A DNA stretch of 9,758 nt. Source: WYZ-LMO6 sp964509845. Lineage in GTDB: Archaea > Hadarchaeota > Hadarchaeia > Hadarchaeales > WYZ-LMO6. The first letter of the stretch is position 1. Each line of letters opens with the position of its first letter. The DNA lies in contig CAZDZG010000037.1 in assembly GCA_964509845.1 (NCBI GenBank), forward strand, positions 1-9,758, read 5' to 3'. Below are positions 1-6,817 of this stretch, in pieces. Below the pieces are notes generated by a model. It was not told the DNA's origin. It made no database searches and saw only the letters and a list, made by a program, of their open reading frames with translations. The position numbers were made by a program, and so were the translations under genes.

Positions 1-2
1 AG

Positions 3-122
3 GTTAATGGGGCGAGTCCTAAGGCTTTGCTTAAGGTTGCAGGAACCAAAGCGTTCAGGGATGGTTTTACCAATTTCGTTCGGAGGCTAGAGGGGAATGG
101 CAAGATACATCATAAGAGATGA
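3..122 (+). CDS. possible C-terminal fragment of an unidentified gene (cut by window edge)
   Basis: A frame is open from the window edge to TGA at 120-122 and gives 39 residues. They end in a basic tail (KIHHKR) after a stretch that reads like a helix (ALLKVAGTKAF, then FVRRLEG). I do not recognise the family. The only support is protein-like composition and one coincidence: this frame stops almost exactly where arsenate-reductase similarity ends on the opposite strand (about 123). That would fit the end of an inserted element or a rearrangement joint. No terminal repeat can be tested because the other end lies outside the window. A chance open frame is quite possible. Confidence 0.25.
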   Translation, partial: VNGASPKALLKVAGTKAFRDGFTNFVRRLEGNGKIHHKR

Positions 123-307
123 AGTGGCTTACGTCTATGCCCTCTTCAAGCATGAGCCTTTACAGCGTTGGGGTGCACCCTTTCAGCCGGTTTTATGCCC
201 GCGCTTACAGCGATCCAGCCTTCGGGTGCATACCTGTTGAAGTAGGCTTCGGCTATTTGGCTTCTGAAACTGTTTTCCATACAGACGAAAAGCACAGTCT
301 TCAACAC
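123..307 (-). pseudogene. arsenate reductase / low-molecular-weight protein tyrosine phosphatase family, frameshifted and truncated
   Basis: Reading leftward from GTG at 307 (or TTG at 304), the protein begins VLKTVLFVCMENSFRSQIAE. This contains the CX5R phosphate-binding loop of the LMW-PTP/ArsC fold (C283 to R265 by codon position, with the typical Asn and Ser). It continues through AGIKPAERVHPNAVKA, also typical of ArsC. The frame then hits TGA at 146-148. Skipping one base at 154 restores MLEEGIDVSHF, the next expected ArsC segment, so a one-base frameshift is likely. Similarity ends near 123, and the rejoined frame reaches a stop at 67-69 without the C-terminal half that carries the catalytic Asp. 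The start overlaps the stop of the DUF438 gene (301-303), so the two were co-transcribed. Intact relatives would reduce arsenate or dephosphorylate phosphotyrosine. This copy should be dead unless the indel is a sequencing error. Confidence 0.72.
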
Positions 308-1539
308 TCACCTTCCCAGTCTAAAAGGCGTTTCTCACCCTCAATCTTCTTTAAGTCTGTTATGTCCTGAGTTACCTCCATTGTGCCCAGATATTTGCCG
401 TCTTTGTCTCTTACGGCGAAGTATCTTATGTGGATTAGGCGGCCGCCTTTTTGGATCCAGAATTCCGCCATGTCTTTTTTGCCTTTCTTGAAGGTTTCTA
501 GGATTCTGTTAACTATGTGGATGCTTTTCTGCGGGTGGCAGAACTGCACTTTTCTACCGAGAATGGCTTTTGTTCTAACGAAGATACGTTTTTCCGCCTT
601 GTTAAAGAATTTCACAGCGTCATCCTTGTCCACGAAGGTTATGTCCACAGGCAGAGTGTTCAGAATCGCTTCAACCTCTTCCCTTGTTAAAGTTCCAGTT
701 TCAAACTGCAACACACTTTCGAGCACGGGCTTTTCCTCGGCAGGTTCCTCTACCCCTTTGACCATTTTTGCTGTTAAATGTGTTGGAGTGAAACAGCAAT
801 ACCCGATCTCGTCGAAATCCTCCATTACGGTATTCCACTCTTGTTCTGTGACTATCTGCTGAGCTGCTGGAAACAGTATATTGTTCTCCTTGTAGATGTG
901 GCTGTCAAGCATACCGACCACAGCCTTTGCCAGTTCGCTAAGCTGTCTCTTAAAATCTGAAAAGCCCATTTTTGCAGCGTTATCAATTAGGGCTTTAAGC
1001 TGTTTCTTCTTCTCCCTAAGTTGATTGTGCTCCATCCACATTATTGCCGGAGGTTCGCTTATTCCATGTCTTTCTAAAACCGGGAAAAGCGCGTTTTCCT
1101 CCCTCAAATAGTGCTTTTCAGCGTCTAAAAGCTCATCAGCAACATGCTTTAGCTGTGACAATTCTTCAATCACCGAGTCTGGGATTTCTGCCTTTTGAAC
1201 CTTTTCGGTTAACAATGCAAGCTTTTCGGCGATTTGCTGAAGCATCTTATGCTCTTCAAGGAGTATGCCAATGGGGCTAGTTGGGGCAACCTCAACCTTC
1301 TGCTTTTCCAACTGCTCCTTAAAAATTGCCAAGTGGACGTCACAAAGTCTTTGGAGCTCCTCTCTTGAAATGCCCTCGCTTACAAGCTCCTGTTCAATCT
1401 TAGCTATCTCAAGCGAGCTCACATCCTCGAGAAATTGTTTAAACCGCTCTCTAACTTGTTCCGTGGGAACGCCGCCATGCAGCTCCCTCAAGATCTCTTT
1501 CAGTATTTTCTTACGCTCTTCTTCTGTTACTCCGCCCAT
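301..1539 (-). CDS. DUF438 / hemerythrin HHE / PAS domain protein, probable redox, oxygen or NO sensor
   Basis: The protein has 412 residues in three parts. A DUF438 helical domain (about 8-75) includes IEQELVSEG and LQRLCDVH. A hemerythrin-like four-helix domain (about 88-245) has candidate di-iron ligands H97, H143, E147, H171, H214 and E218, in HYLREEN, MEHNQLR and HIYKENN contexts. A PAS domain (about 285-400) follows, with a conserved-looking CHPQKSIHIV segment at 334-343 and a typical PAS ending (GTMEVTQDITDLK). No membrane segment or output domain such as a kinase is seen, so it is a cytosolic sensor or iron-binding protein whose partner is unknown. Proteins of this architecture occur in anaerobic bacteria and archaea; a role in sensing O2, NO or redox state is inferred from the domains. 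It is transcribed leftward and overlaps an arsC-like remnant. Base composition is far lower in GC than the lipid genes next door. Confidence 0.9.
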   Translation of the reverse strand: MGGVTEEERKKILKEILRELHGGVPTEQVRERFKQFLEDVSSLEIAKIEQELVSEGISREELQRLCDVHLAIFKEQLEKQKVEVAPTSPIGILLEEHKMLQQIAEKLALLTEKVQKAEIPDSVIEELSQLKHVADELLDAEKHYLREENALFPVLERHGISEPPAIMWMEHNQLREKKKQLKALIDNAAKMGFSDFKRQLSELAKAVVGMLDSHIYKENNILFPAAQQIVTEQEWNTVMEDFDEIGYCCFTPTHLTAKMVKGVEEPAEEKPVLESVLQFETGTLTREEVEAILNTLPVDITFVDKDDAVKFFNKAEKRIFVRTKAILGRKVQFCHPQKSIHIVNRILETFKKGKKDMAEFWIQKGGRLIHIRYFAVRDKDGKYLGTMEVTQDITDLKKIEGEKRLLDWEGEC

Positions 1540-1563
1540 TTCTTGTCAGCTCTTTACGTCAAC

Positions 1564-1585
1564 CTGTATATATTTTCTCCCTATC
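1564..1585 (-). promoter_or_regulatory. archaeal BRE/TATA promoter of the DUF438 gene
   Basis: Read on the minus strand, a purine-rich BRE-like GGGAGAAA runs straight into ATATATA (TATA at about 1567-1576). The TATA centre is about 32 bases upstream of the ATG at 1539. With the usual archaeal TATA-to-start-site distance of about 26, the transcript would begin only a few bases before the ATG. No Shine-Dalgarno is seen there, so translation is probably leaderless or nearly so. The TATA core is almost symmetric and might also work rightward. No other obvious element is seen in 1540-1700. Confidence 0.5.
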
Positions 1586-1598
1586 GTCTTCGCAAAGC

Positions 1599-1679
1599 AT
1601 GATCGTGACCAGGAATACCCTCGACCTGAGGGGACGAAGGGTTTACCTTCCGCTCTGGCTCTTCCTCCTGATGTGCTAG
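1599..1679 (+). CDS. possible 26-residue hydrophobic peptide (speculative)
   Basis: ATG at 1599-1601 opens a 26-codon frame ending in TAG at 1677-1679. The peptide has a polar N-terminus (TRNTLDLRGRR) followed by a short hydrophobic stretch (VYLPLWLFLLMC) that could form one membrane segment. The ATG lies about 28 bases downstream of the symmetric TATA at 1567-1576, which matches a leaderless start. No family is recognised. It sits in the gap where base composition changes, and it could equally be chance or a remnant of a broken gene. Confidence 0.15.
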   Translation: MIVTRNTLDLRGRRVYLPLWLFLLMC

Positions 1680-1700
1680 CTTTAGGAAAGGCTCAGAAGA

Positions 1701-2741
1701 TCAGATCACTCCCGTTCTCTCCGCGATCCTCCTCGCGGTTTTCTTGTCGAGCTTCCTTCGGTTCAGGATGGTGAACCTCTCCGGCCTGATCTCCCTCGCC
1801 CTGAGCATGGCCTCCACCACCGTCTCCTCCTCCACTCCCAGCCCCTCCGCCGTGGTGGGGGCCCCCACCTCCGACAGAACCCTCCTGATCCTCTCCCAGT
1901 TCATCCTGTGCAGGTAGGCCATGAGGATGGTGCCCACCCCGCACCTCTCGCCATGCAGGGAGCGGTTGGGGGCCAGCTCCTCCAGGGCGTGGGCGAAGGA
2001 GTGCTCGGAGCCGCTGCACGGCCTGGAGCTCCCCGCTATGCACATGGCCACCCCGCAGCTGATCAGGGCCTCCACCACCACCCTCACCCCCTCCTCCCTT
2101 CCCTCCCCTATCAGGCGGGAATGTCTGGCGACCATTTCCGCGCTCATCAGGGCGAGCTGGGCGGCGTACTCCCCGTAGTACTCCCCGGTCAGGAGGTGGG
2201 AGAGTCTCCAGTCCCTCACCGCGGTGAACTTGGCCACCAGGTCCCCGCATCCGCTGGCCGTCAGCCGGCGCGGGGACCTGGAGATCACCCCCACATCCGC
2301 CAGGATGGCCAGGGGGGTTCTGGCCTCCACGGAGAGGGGGCCCAGCCTGCGGAGGGAGGCCCTGGAGCTGGCTATGCCGTCGTGGGAGGCGGCCGTGGGC
2401 ACGCTGAGGAAGGGAAGGCCTGCCCGGGAGGAGGAGTACTTGGCCAGATCTATCACCCTCCCCCCTCCCACCCCCACCAGGAAGGAGGGGCGCACCCTCC
2501 GGATCTCCCCCTCCACCTCCTCCAGCGGCTCCCCCTCCACCCGCAGGGAGTGGGGCTCCAGCCCCTCCTCCTCCAGGGAGGCCATCACCCTGCCAGCGGC
2601 CTTGGCGTGGGTTCGGGGGCCGGAGAGCACCAGTGCCCTTCCCTCCAGCCCCAGCTCCCTGCAGATCCTTCCCACCCTCTCGATCACCCCCCTCCCCACC
2701 ACCACCCTGGCGGGGAGGTCGATGACGTGAATCGCCCTCAA
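1701..2741 (-). CDS. egsA: sn-glycerol-1-phosphate dehydrogenase [NAD(P)+]
   Basis: This enzyme reduces dihydroxyacetone phosphate to sn-glycerol-1-phosphate, the stereospecific backbone of archaeal lipids. Its 346 residues match the family's usual length. The N-terminal nucleotide domain has GVGGGRVIDLAKY (90-102) and the PTAASHDGIAS motif (115-125). The C-terminal helical domain carries the expected metal ligands D167 (GCGDLVAK), H247 (SGSEHSFAHALE) and H263 (SLHGERCG), plus the G1PDH-typical GSSRPCSGSEH. These rule out the related glycerol dehydrogenases and dehydroquinate synthases as a better fit. The start is TTG at 2739-2741, overlapping the TGA of the GGGP synthase gene by 4 bases. 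AAGGG just upstream can act as ribosome binding site, and translational coupling is likely. It is the last gene of the minus-strand lipid operon. The enzyme is cytosolic. Confidence 0.95.
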   Translation of the reverse strand: MRAIHVIDLPARVVVGRGVIERVGRICRELGLEGRALVLSGPRTHAKAAGRVMASLEEEGLEPHSLRVEGEPLEEVEGEIRRVRPSFLVGVGGGRVIDLAKYSSSRAGLPFLSVPTAASHDGIASSRASLRRLGPLSVEARTPLAILADVGVISRSPRRLTASGCGDLVAKFTAVRDWRLSHLLTGEYYGEYAAQLALMSAEMVARHSRLIGEGREEGVRVVVEALISCGVAMCIAGSSRPCSGSEHSFAHALEELAPNRSLHGERCGVGTILMAYLHRMNWERIRRVLSEVGAPTTAEGLGVEEETVVEAMLRAREIRPERFTILNRRKLDKKTARRIAERTGVI

Positions 2742-3502
2742 CGGCCCTTACCCCGCCTGATCCTCCGGAGGGCCTCCACCATCTCCCCGATCCTCCTTTC
2801 CCCTTCCTCCTCCACCACCGTTCCCGTCACCACCAGATCCGCCCCCGCCCTCGCCGCCCGCTCGGCCTCCTCCGCCGTCCTTATTCCCCCTCCCACGATC
2901 AGGGGAAGGTCCACCACCCTCCTTACCGCGGAGATGGTCGAGGGGGGGACGGGGGAGGGGGCCCCCGATCCCGCCTCCAGGTAGAGGAAGCGCATTCCCA
3001 GGTACTGGGCGGCCAGCCCGTAGGCCGCCACCAGCTCCGCCTTCTCCGGGGGAAGGAACCTGGCCTGCCCCACGAAGCCTGCCGTTCCCCCCTGCCCCAG
3101 GATCAGGTATCCCATGGGGAGGACCTCCAGCCCATACTCTCTCACCAGGGGTGCCCCCAGCGCCTGGACGTCGATGAGGAAGTAGGGATTGGAGGAGTTC
3201 AGGAGGGACATGAAGAAGATGGCATCGGCGTGGCGGCTTATTCCGCACAGGTTGTTGGGGAAAAGGATCACGGGCACCTCCACCTCCCGCTTGATCGCCC
3301 TCACCGTCTCGTCGACCAGGTAGGAGGAGCAGACCGTGGATCCCCCCACCATGATGGCCGAGGTGCCCGCCTCCTCCGCCCTCCTGCAGAGCTCCCCCGC
3401 CCTCCTTCCCGGGGTCTTCTCGGGATCCACCAGCGTCAGGTGGAGGGGGTGCTTCCGTAGCCCCTCCAGCAGGTACCTCTCCACCTTCCCCAACTCAACC
3501 AC
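2738..3502 (-). CDS. (S)-3-O-geranylgeranylglyceryl phosphate (GGGP) synthase
   Basis: This prenyltransferase joins geranylgeranyl diphosphate to C3 of sn-glycerol-1-phosphate, the first ether bond of archaeal lipids. Its 254 residues form a TIM barrel with all family marks: LTLVDPEK with Mg-binding D26, VGGST (52-56), PVILFPNN (77-84), DAIFFMSLLNS (93-103), YLEAGSG (174-180), GGGIR (204-208) and VVTGT (224-228) for phosphate binding. The long FFMSLLNSSNPYFLIDVQALGAP section resembles the group II enzymes common in euryarchaeal lineages and separates it from bacterial PcrB, which uses a shorter prenyl donor. The start is GTG at 3500-3502, giving an 8-base overlap with the stop of the geranylgeranyl reductase gene. 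Its own stop overlaps the TTG of egsA. Cytosolic or membrane-peripheral. Confidence 0.95.
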   Translation of the reverse strand: MVELGKVERYLLEGLRKHPLHLTLVDPEKTPGRRAGELCRRAEEAGTSAIMVGGSTVCSSYLVDETVRAIKREVEVPVILFPNNLCGISRHADAIFFMSLLNSSNPYFLIDVQALGAPLVREYGLEVLPMGYLILGQGGTAGFVGQARFLPPEKAELVAAYGLAAQYLGMRFLYLEAGSGAPSPVPPSTISAVRRVVDLPLIVGGGIRTAEEAERAARAGADLVVTGTVVEEEGERRIGEMVEALRRIRRGKGR

Positions 3503-4664
3503 CCAGCAGCCCCCTGGCCAGGCGGAGGGCGAAGCGCGGGTGCCTCAGCAGCTTCCTCCCCACCCTCCTCAGGTTCGTCCCGTTGGCCAAGTCCACCACG
3601 TCCTGTCCGGTCAGGATTTCGGCCAGCTGGTTCAGCTCCTCGTCGCTCAGCCCCTCTATGAGCCTGAGGACCTTCAGACTCCTGGAGATCCTGTCGCTCC
3701 ACTCCCGGTACCTCCTCGGATACTCTTCCAGCTCCGCTTCCCCCTTCACGGCCTTTCCCGCCACCTCCCCCGCCAGGCCACCCGCCACCAGGGAGGAGTG
3801 GATCCCCCCTCCCGTCATGGGTATGACCTGCCCCGCGGCATCCCCGCAAACCATCACCCCCTCGCCCACCACCCTCTCCAGCTGCCCCCCTATGGGAACG
3901 GGGGCGGCCCCCACCTCCACCACCGCCGCCCTTCCGAAGAGCTCCGGGTGGGAGGAGAGGAAGCGATCCAGGTAGGGCTTGGCGGGGGCCCCCCTCACCC
4001 CTATCCCCACGTTGGCCTCCCCCCCTCCCTTCGGGAAGATCCAGAGGTAGCCGCCGGGTGCCACCCTCCTCCCCAGGTATGCCTCCAGGGTGGTGGGGTC
4101 CTCGATCCCGCAGTTCACCATCCTGTACTGGAGGCAGGGGATGATCTCTCGATTCCTGCTCCCCAGGGCCCTGCGGGCCACCAGGGAGTTGACCCCATCG
4201 CACCCTATCACGATCCTCCCTTTCACCGTCCGCCTCTCCCCTCCCAGCCTCACCAGTACCTTCCACCCCCCCTCCTCCCTCTTCAGGTCCAGCACCGGGG
4301 TTCCCACCCGCACCTCCACCCCTTCCCTTACGGCCAGCCCGGCCAGCTCCCGCAGGAAGAGCACCTTGTCTATCACGAACCCCGCCACCCCCAGCCTCCT
4401 CGAGCTGATGTCCACCCATTTCCGCTCGTCGGGGGCGTGGACCCTGAAGACCTCCACCCGGTTCCTGATGAACCTCCCTCCCCTCACCCCCGCGTCCTTG
4501 AGGGTGGAGGCGGAGACGGCCTCGCCGCACGGCTTCTTCCCCAGACCGTTCTCCCTCTCCAGGAGCAGGGTCTTGGCACCCTCCCGCGCGGCCCTCCTGG
4601 AGGCCATGAGCCCCGCGGGCCCGGCCCCCACCACGATCACGTCGTAGTCCGGCCGGTCGGGCAT
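3495..4664 (-). CDS. digeranylgeranylglycerophospholipid / geranylgeranyl reductase (FAD-dependent)
   Basis: This enzyme saturates the double bonds of the geranylgeranyl chains to give phytanyl (archaeol) chains, with FADH2 as hydride donor. Its 389 residues match archaeal GGRs. The FAD-binding Rossmann motif VVGAGPAG is at 11-18. The family signature KPCGEAV (44-50) includes C46, and IGCDG (153-157) and the second FAD motif GDAAGQVIPMTGGG (274-287) follow. The C-terminus (about 360-389) is basic and partly hydrophobic, which may place it on the membrane surface; no true transmembrane segment is seen. ATG at 4662-4664 follows the tes stop by 26 bases, with a G-rich GGGGGAG about 10 bases upstream. 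Many archaea carry several GGR paralogues acting on different prenyl substrates. Its place between tes and GGGP synthase argues strongly for the lipid role. The physiological electron donor is not shown by the sequence. Confidence 0.92.
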   Translation of the reverse strand: MPDRPDYDVIVVGAGPAGLMASRRAAREGAKTLLLERENGLGKKPCGEAVSASTLKDAGVRGGRFIRNRVEVFRVHAPDERKWVDISSRRLGVAGFVIDKVLFLRELAGLAVREGVEVRVGTPVLDLKREEGGWKVLVRLGGERRTVKGRIVIGCDGVNSLVARRALGSRNREIIPCLQYRMVNCGIEDPTTLEAYLGRRVAPGGYLWIFPKGGGEANVGIGVRGAPAKPYLDRFLSSHPELFGRAAVVEVGAAPVPIGGQLERVVGEGVMVCGDAAGQVIPMTGGGIHSSLVAGGLAGEVAGKAVKGEAELEEYPRRYREWSDRISRSLKVLRLIEGLSDEELNQLAEILTGQDVVDLANGTNLRRVGRKLLRHPRFALRLARGLLGG

Positions 4665-4690
4665 CCCTGTCTGACTCCCCCCGGGGGATA

Positions 4691-6817
4691 TTAAGCTCCC
4701 AGCCCCCGCCTTATCTCCCTTACCTCCTGCTGGAACCTGCGGTAGGCCTCCGTCTGCTTGAGCCTCTCCTTGTCCCTCTTGTACAGGTCATCGCTCAGCC
4801 TTCTTCCCGTCCTCCTCTCCCACTCCTCGATCGGGATGCCCTGGCTTTCCTGATCCTTGTCCCTGTACCACTCGGGGATGACGTTGAAGGCGCAGAAGGG
4901 CACCACCCTCCCATCGCTCATCACGTAGTGGATGCAGCACCTCTTCACCCTCTCCAGATCGTAGTTGTATAGATCCATGAAGTGCATCATGCCTATGAAG
5001 AGGGATTTCAGGTGGAACTGCCCCAGGGAGGAGTAGTTGCGTTTCACGAAGATCTGGTAGATGAGCCTGCTCAGCTTGAGGTCCTTGGGTTTCTTCCTCG
5101 AATCTATGAACTTTCCCAGGGAGACCAAGAGCTTCAGCTTCATCAGGGTCTTGCTCTTCCCCCTCCTCAGCTCCTCCGTCTTCTCCCGCAGGTACTCCAG
5201 GAAGCCCTCCACGTCCACGAACCTGGTGATCGGGATCATCCTCCCGTCCTCCTCGAAGACGTAGGTGGCCGCCCCGCAGGCGAAGTGGGAGCTGAGCTCG
5301 TATCCAGGCCTGCCGGTGAGGGCCTCTATGAACCGGTTGAGGATGAGGGCGGTGGGTACCGGGAAGAAGTCTTGAAGGGTAAGCTCTCCGTTCGTCTGCT
5401 CCTCCAGCCTCTTGATGACATCCGGGATGGTTATCCTGTACTTGTCCCTCTCCTGCCTGGACATCCTTCCCACCAGGGAGACGGGCTGGAAGTTCACGCT
5501 CCTCACCACGTCCAAGTTCCTGAGGGCGTACCTCACGATGTCTCCCACCTCGTGATCGTTCACCCCCTTCAGGATGGTGGGGACGAGGACGATTCCCGGT
5601 CCATCCCTGCGGCAGCTCTCCAGGACCAGGGGGAACTCCCAGTGGTTCTTGGGGTTGGTCTCCTCGCTCACCCCGTCGAAGCTGAGGTAGAGGGTGTTGA
5701 CCCCGGCCTCCCTCACCCGCCTGACCAGCTCGGGTTGCAGGGCCAGCCTTATCCCGTTGGTGTTCAGCTGGATGTGATCGAAGCCGTGCGACTTCGCCAG
5801 CTTCACGATTTCGATCAGGTCCTCCCTCAGGCAGGGCTCCCCTCCCGTCAGCTGCACGGCGTTGCAGGGGATGGGCCTCTCCTCCTTCAGGATCCTGAAC
5901 ATCTCGTCGATCTGCTGAATGGTGGGCTCGTAGACGTAGCCGAGGCGCTGGGCGTAGAAGAAGCAGTTGCTCACCAGCACGCCTTCTCCTCCGATGAAGG
6001 TGTGTTCCGGAGAATCCACCTCCAGATCGTAGACCTCCTCCACCGGGTCGACGGGGTCTATCCGCGCCAGGGGATCCAGGAGAAAGTTGCCGAAGTGCGG
6101 ACCATCGCCGGGGGAAGGCACCTCCCCTTCCTCCTCCGGCAGCCTGTGAACGGTGAGGAGGATCTCGCCGGCTCTCAGCCCCTTCACCCTCCTCCGCACG
6201 AGCCTGCCCCTTTCGTAAACGATTATCGGATGATCCTCCGTTACCCTTATCCTCTTGCCGGTTCGGGTGGTCACCCTGTAAATGGTCTTTCCGTACTTCC
6301 GCCGGTAAAGGCGGGTGACCCTCAGCCACCTCACCCTTCCACCCTCTCCCCCCAGCACGTAGATTCCGGACGCTTGACAGGCCTCCCCCTCCCCGGCTGG
6401 CTCCGGCCTCCCCCCGGCGAAGACCTCCCTGGCTATGTCGCCTATCCGGCACAGTCCCCTCCCCTTCACCATCACCTCCTCATCCGGCGGAAGGCAGTAC
6501 CAGCAGGCCAGGTCGCATCGGTTCGTCAGGACGAGGTTGGCCAGGGCCGTGTGGCTCAGGTGCAGCCTGCAGAGGCCGCAGTCCTGGGGACAGAGGGGGT
6601 TCTCCTTGGTCACCTGGGGGTTCTCCACCCCCCTTCCGTCCAGGGCATAGCGCTGTGCCCTCCGGTACCACTCGTAGGAGCCGAGGTAAAGCTCCTGGAA
6701 TTCCCCGTGCTCCGGACAGACCTTCCTCATCCAGACCTTCCCATCGGCCTCGTAGAGGGTGGCGGGAAGGATCTTGAGGCACTCCGGGCAAACGGAGCTG
6801 GTCCTTCCGAGCTCCAT
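4691..6817 (-). CDS. tes: tetraether synthase-like radical SAM enzyme, interrupted by a mini-intein
   Basis: The 708-residue precursor gives 531 residues after intein removal. The product probably joins the chain ends of two archaeol lipids through C-C bonds to form tetraether (GDGT) lipids. It matches the MJ0619/Tes family: an N-terminal metal site (C10, C13, C34, in CPEC and CPEHGEF), an extra cysteine group CPQDCGLC (C76, C80, C83), the radical-SAM CX3CX2C motif (C101, C105, third Cys C285 after splicing), TGGEP (324-328), LNTNG (351-355), HFACG (511-515) and the C-terminal CCIHYVMSDGRVVPFC (627-642). Family members bind several iron-sulfur clusters. MJ0619 was earlier proposed as a pterin methyltransferase, but the surrounding lipid genes favour Tes. 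The ATG at 6817 lies about 28 bases below a TATA-like element and lacks a clear Shine-Dalgarno, so it may be leaderless. First gene of the operon tes-GGR-GGGPS-egsA. Confidence 0.85.
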   Translation of the reverse strand: MELGRTSSVCPECLKILPATLYEADGKVWMRKVCPEHGEFQELYLGSYEWYRRAQRYALDGRGVENPQVTKENPLCPQDCGLCRLHLSHTALANLVLTNRCDLACWYCLPPDEEVMVKGRGLCRIGDIAREVFAGGRPEPAGEGEACQASGIYVLGGEGGRVRWLRVTRLYRRKYGKTIYRVTTRTGKRIRVTEDHPIIVYERGRLVRRRVKGLRAGEILLTVHRLPEEEGEVPSPGDGPHFGNFLLDPLARIDPVDPVEEVYDLEVDSPEHTFIGGEGVLVSNCFFYAQRLGYVYEPTIQQIDEMFRILKEERPIPCNAVQLTGGEPCLREDLIEIVKLAKSHGFDHIQLNTNGIRLALQPELVRRVREAGVNTLYLSFDGVSEETNPKNHWEFPLVLESCRRDGPGIVLVPTILKGVNDHEVGDIVRYALRNLDVVRSVNFQPVSLVGRMSRQERDKYRITIPDVIKRLEEQTNGELTLQDFFPVPTALILNRFIEALTGRPGYELSSHFACGAATYVFEEDGRMIPITRFVDVEGFLEYLREKTEELRRGKSKTLMKLKLLVSLGKFIDSRKKPKDLKLSRLIYQIFVKRNYSSLGQFHLKSLFIGMMHFMDLYNYDLERVKRCCIHYVMSDGRVVPFCAFNVIPEWYRDKDQESQGIPIEEWERRTGRRLSDDLYKRDKERLKQTEAYRRFQQEVREIRRGLGA
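5966..6496 (-). other. mini-intein (177 residues) inside tes, at the radical-SAM cluster motif
   Basis: Residues 108-284 of the tes precursor. Block A begins at C108 (CLPPDEEVMV). Block B is GKRIRVTEDHPIIV with the TxxH pair T193 and H196. Block F is VYDLEVDSPEHTF with D264 and H272. Block G is GVLVSN ending at N284, followed by the nucleophile C285 (+1). Removing it joins CDLACWY to CFFYAQ and restores an unbroken CX3CX2C radical-SAM motif, which fixes both boundaries exactly. Between blocks B and F there are only about 65 residues and no LAGLIDADG or HNH homing nuclease, so it is a mini-intein, likely splicing-competent but no longer self-mobile. The penultimate residue is Ser (S283) instead of the usual His. 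The intein has two extra cysteines (C123, C147). Splicing should need no cofactor, but the N-extein Cys at -3 may regulate it. Confidence 0.95.

Noticed and set aside
97..240. A plus-strand frame from ATG at 97, beginning MARYIIRDEV, with a GAGGGG ribosome-binding-like site
   Set aside because: Only the first residues look protein-like. It runs antisense to recognisable ArsC sequence and ends at 240 in Arg/Ser/Cys-rich sequence.
1701..2741. egsA as glycerol dehydrogenase or dehydroquinate synthase
   Set aside because: GSSRPCSGSEH and the neighbouring GGGP synthase are specific to glycerol-1-phosphate dehydrogenase.
4675..4687. Near-palindrome of C and G runs between tes and the reductase gene, as a terminator or operator
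   Set aside because: Short homopolymer runs are common in this GC-rich DNA. The 26-bp gap and the purine run on the coding strand are explained by a ribosome binding site.
3336..4694. A 452-codon plus-strand open frame across the geranylgeranyl reductase gene
   Set aside because: A Pro/His-rich shadow of a well-supported minus-strand gene, with no motifs.
4691..6817. tes homologue as a 7,8-dihydro-6-hydroxymethylpterin methyltransferase
   Set aside because: This is an older proposal for the MJ0619 family. The lipid operon context and the extra cysteine sites fit tetraether synthase better. It remains the main alternative.
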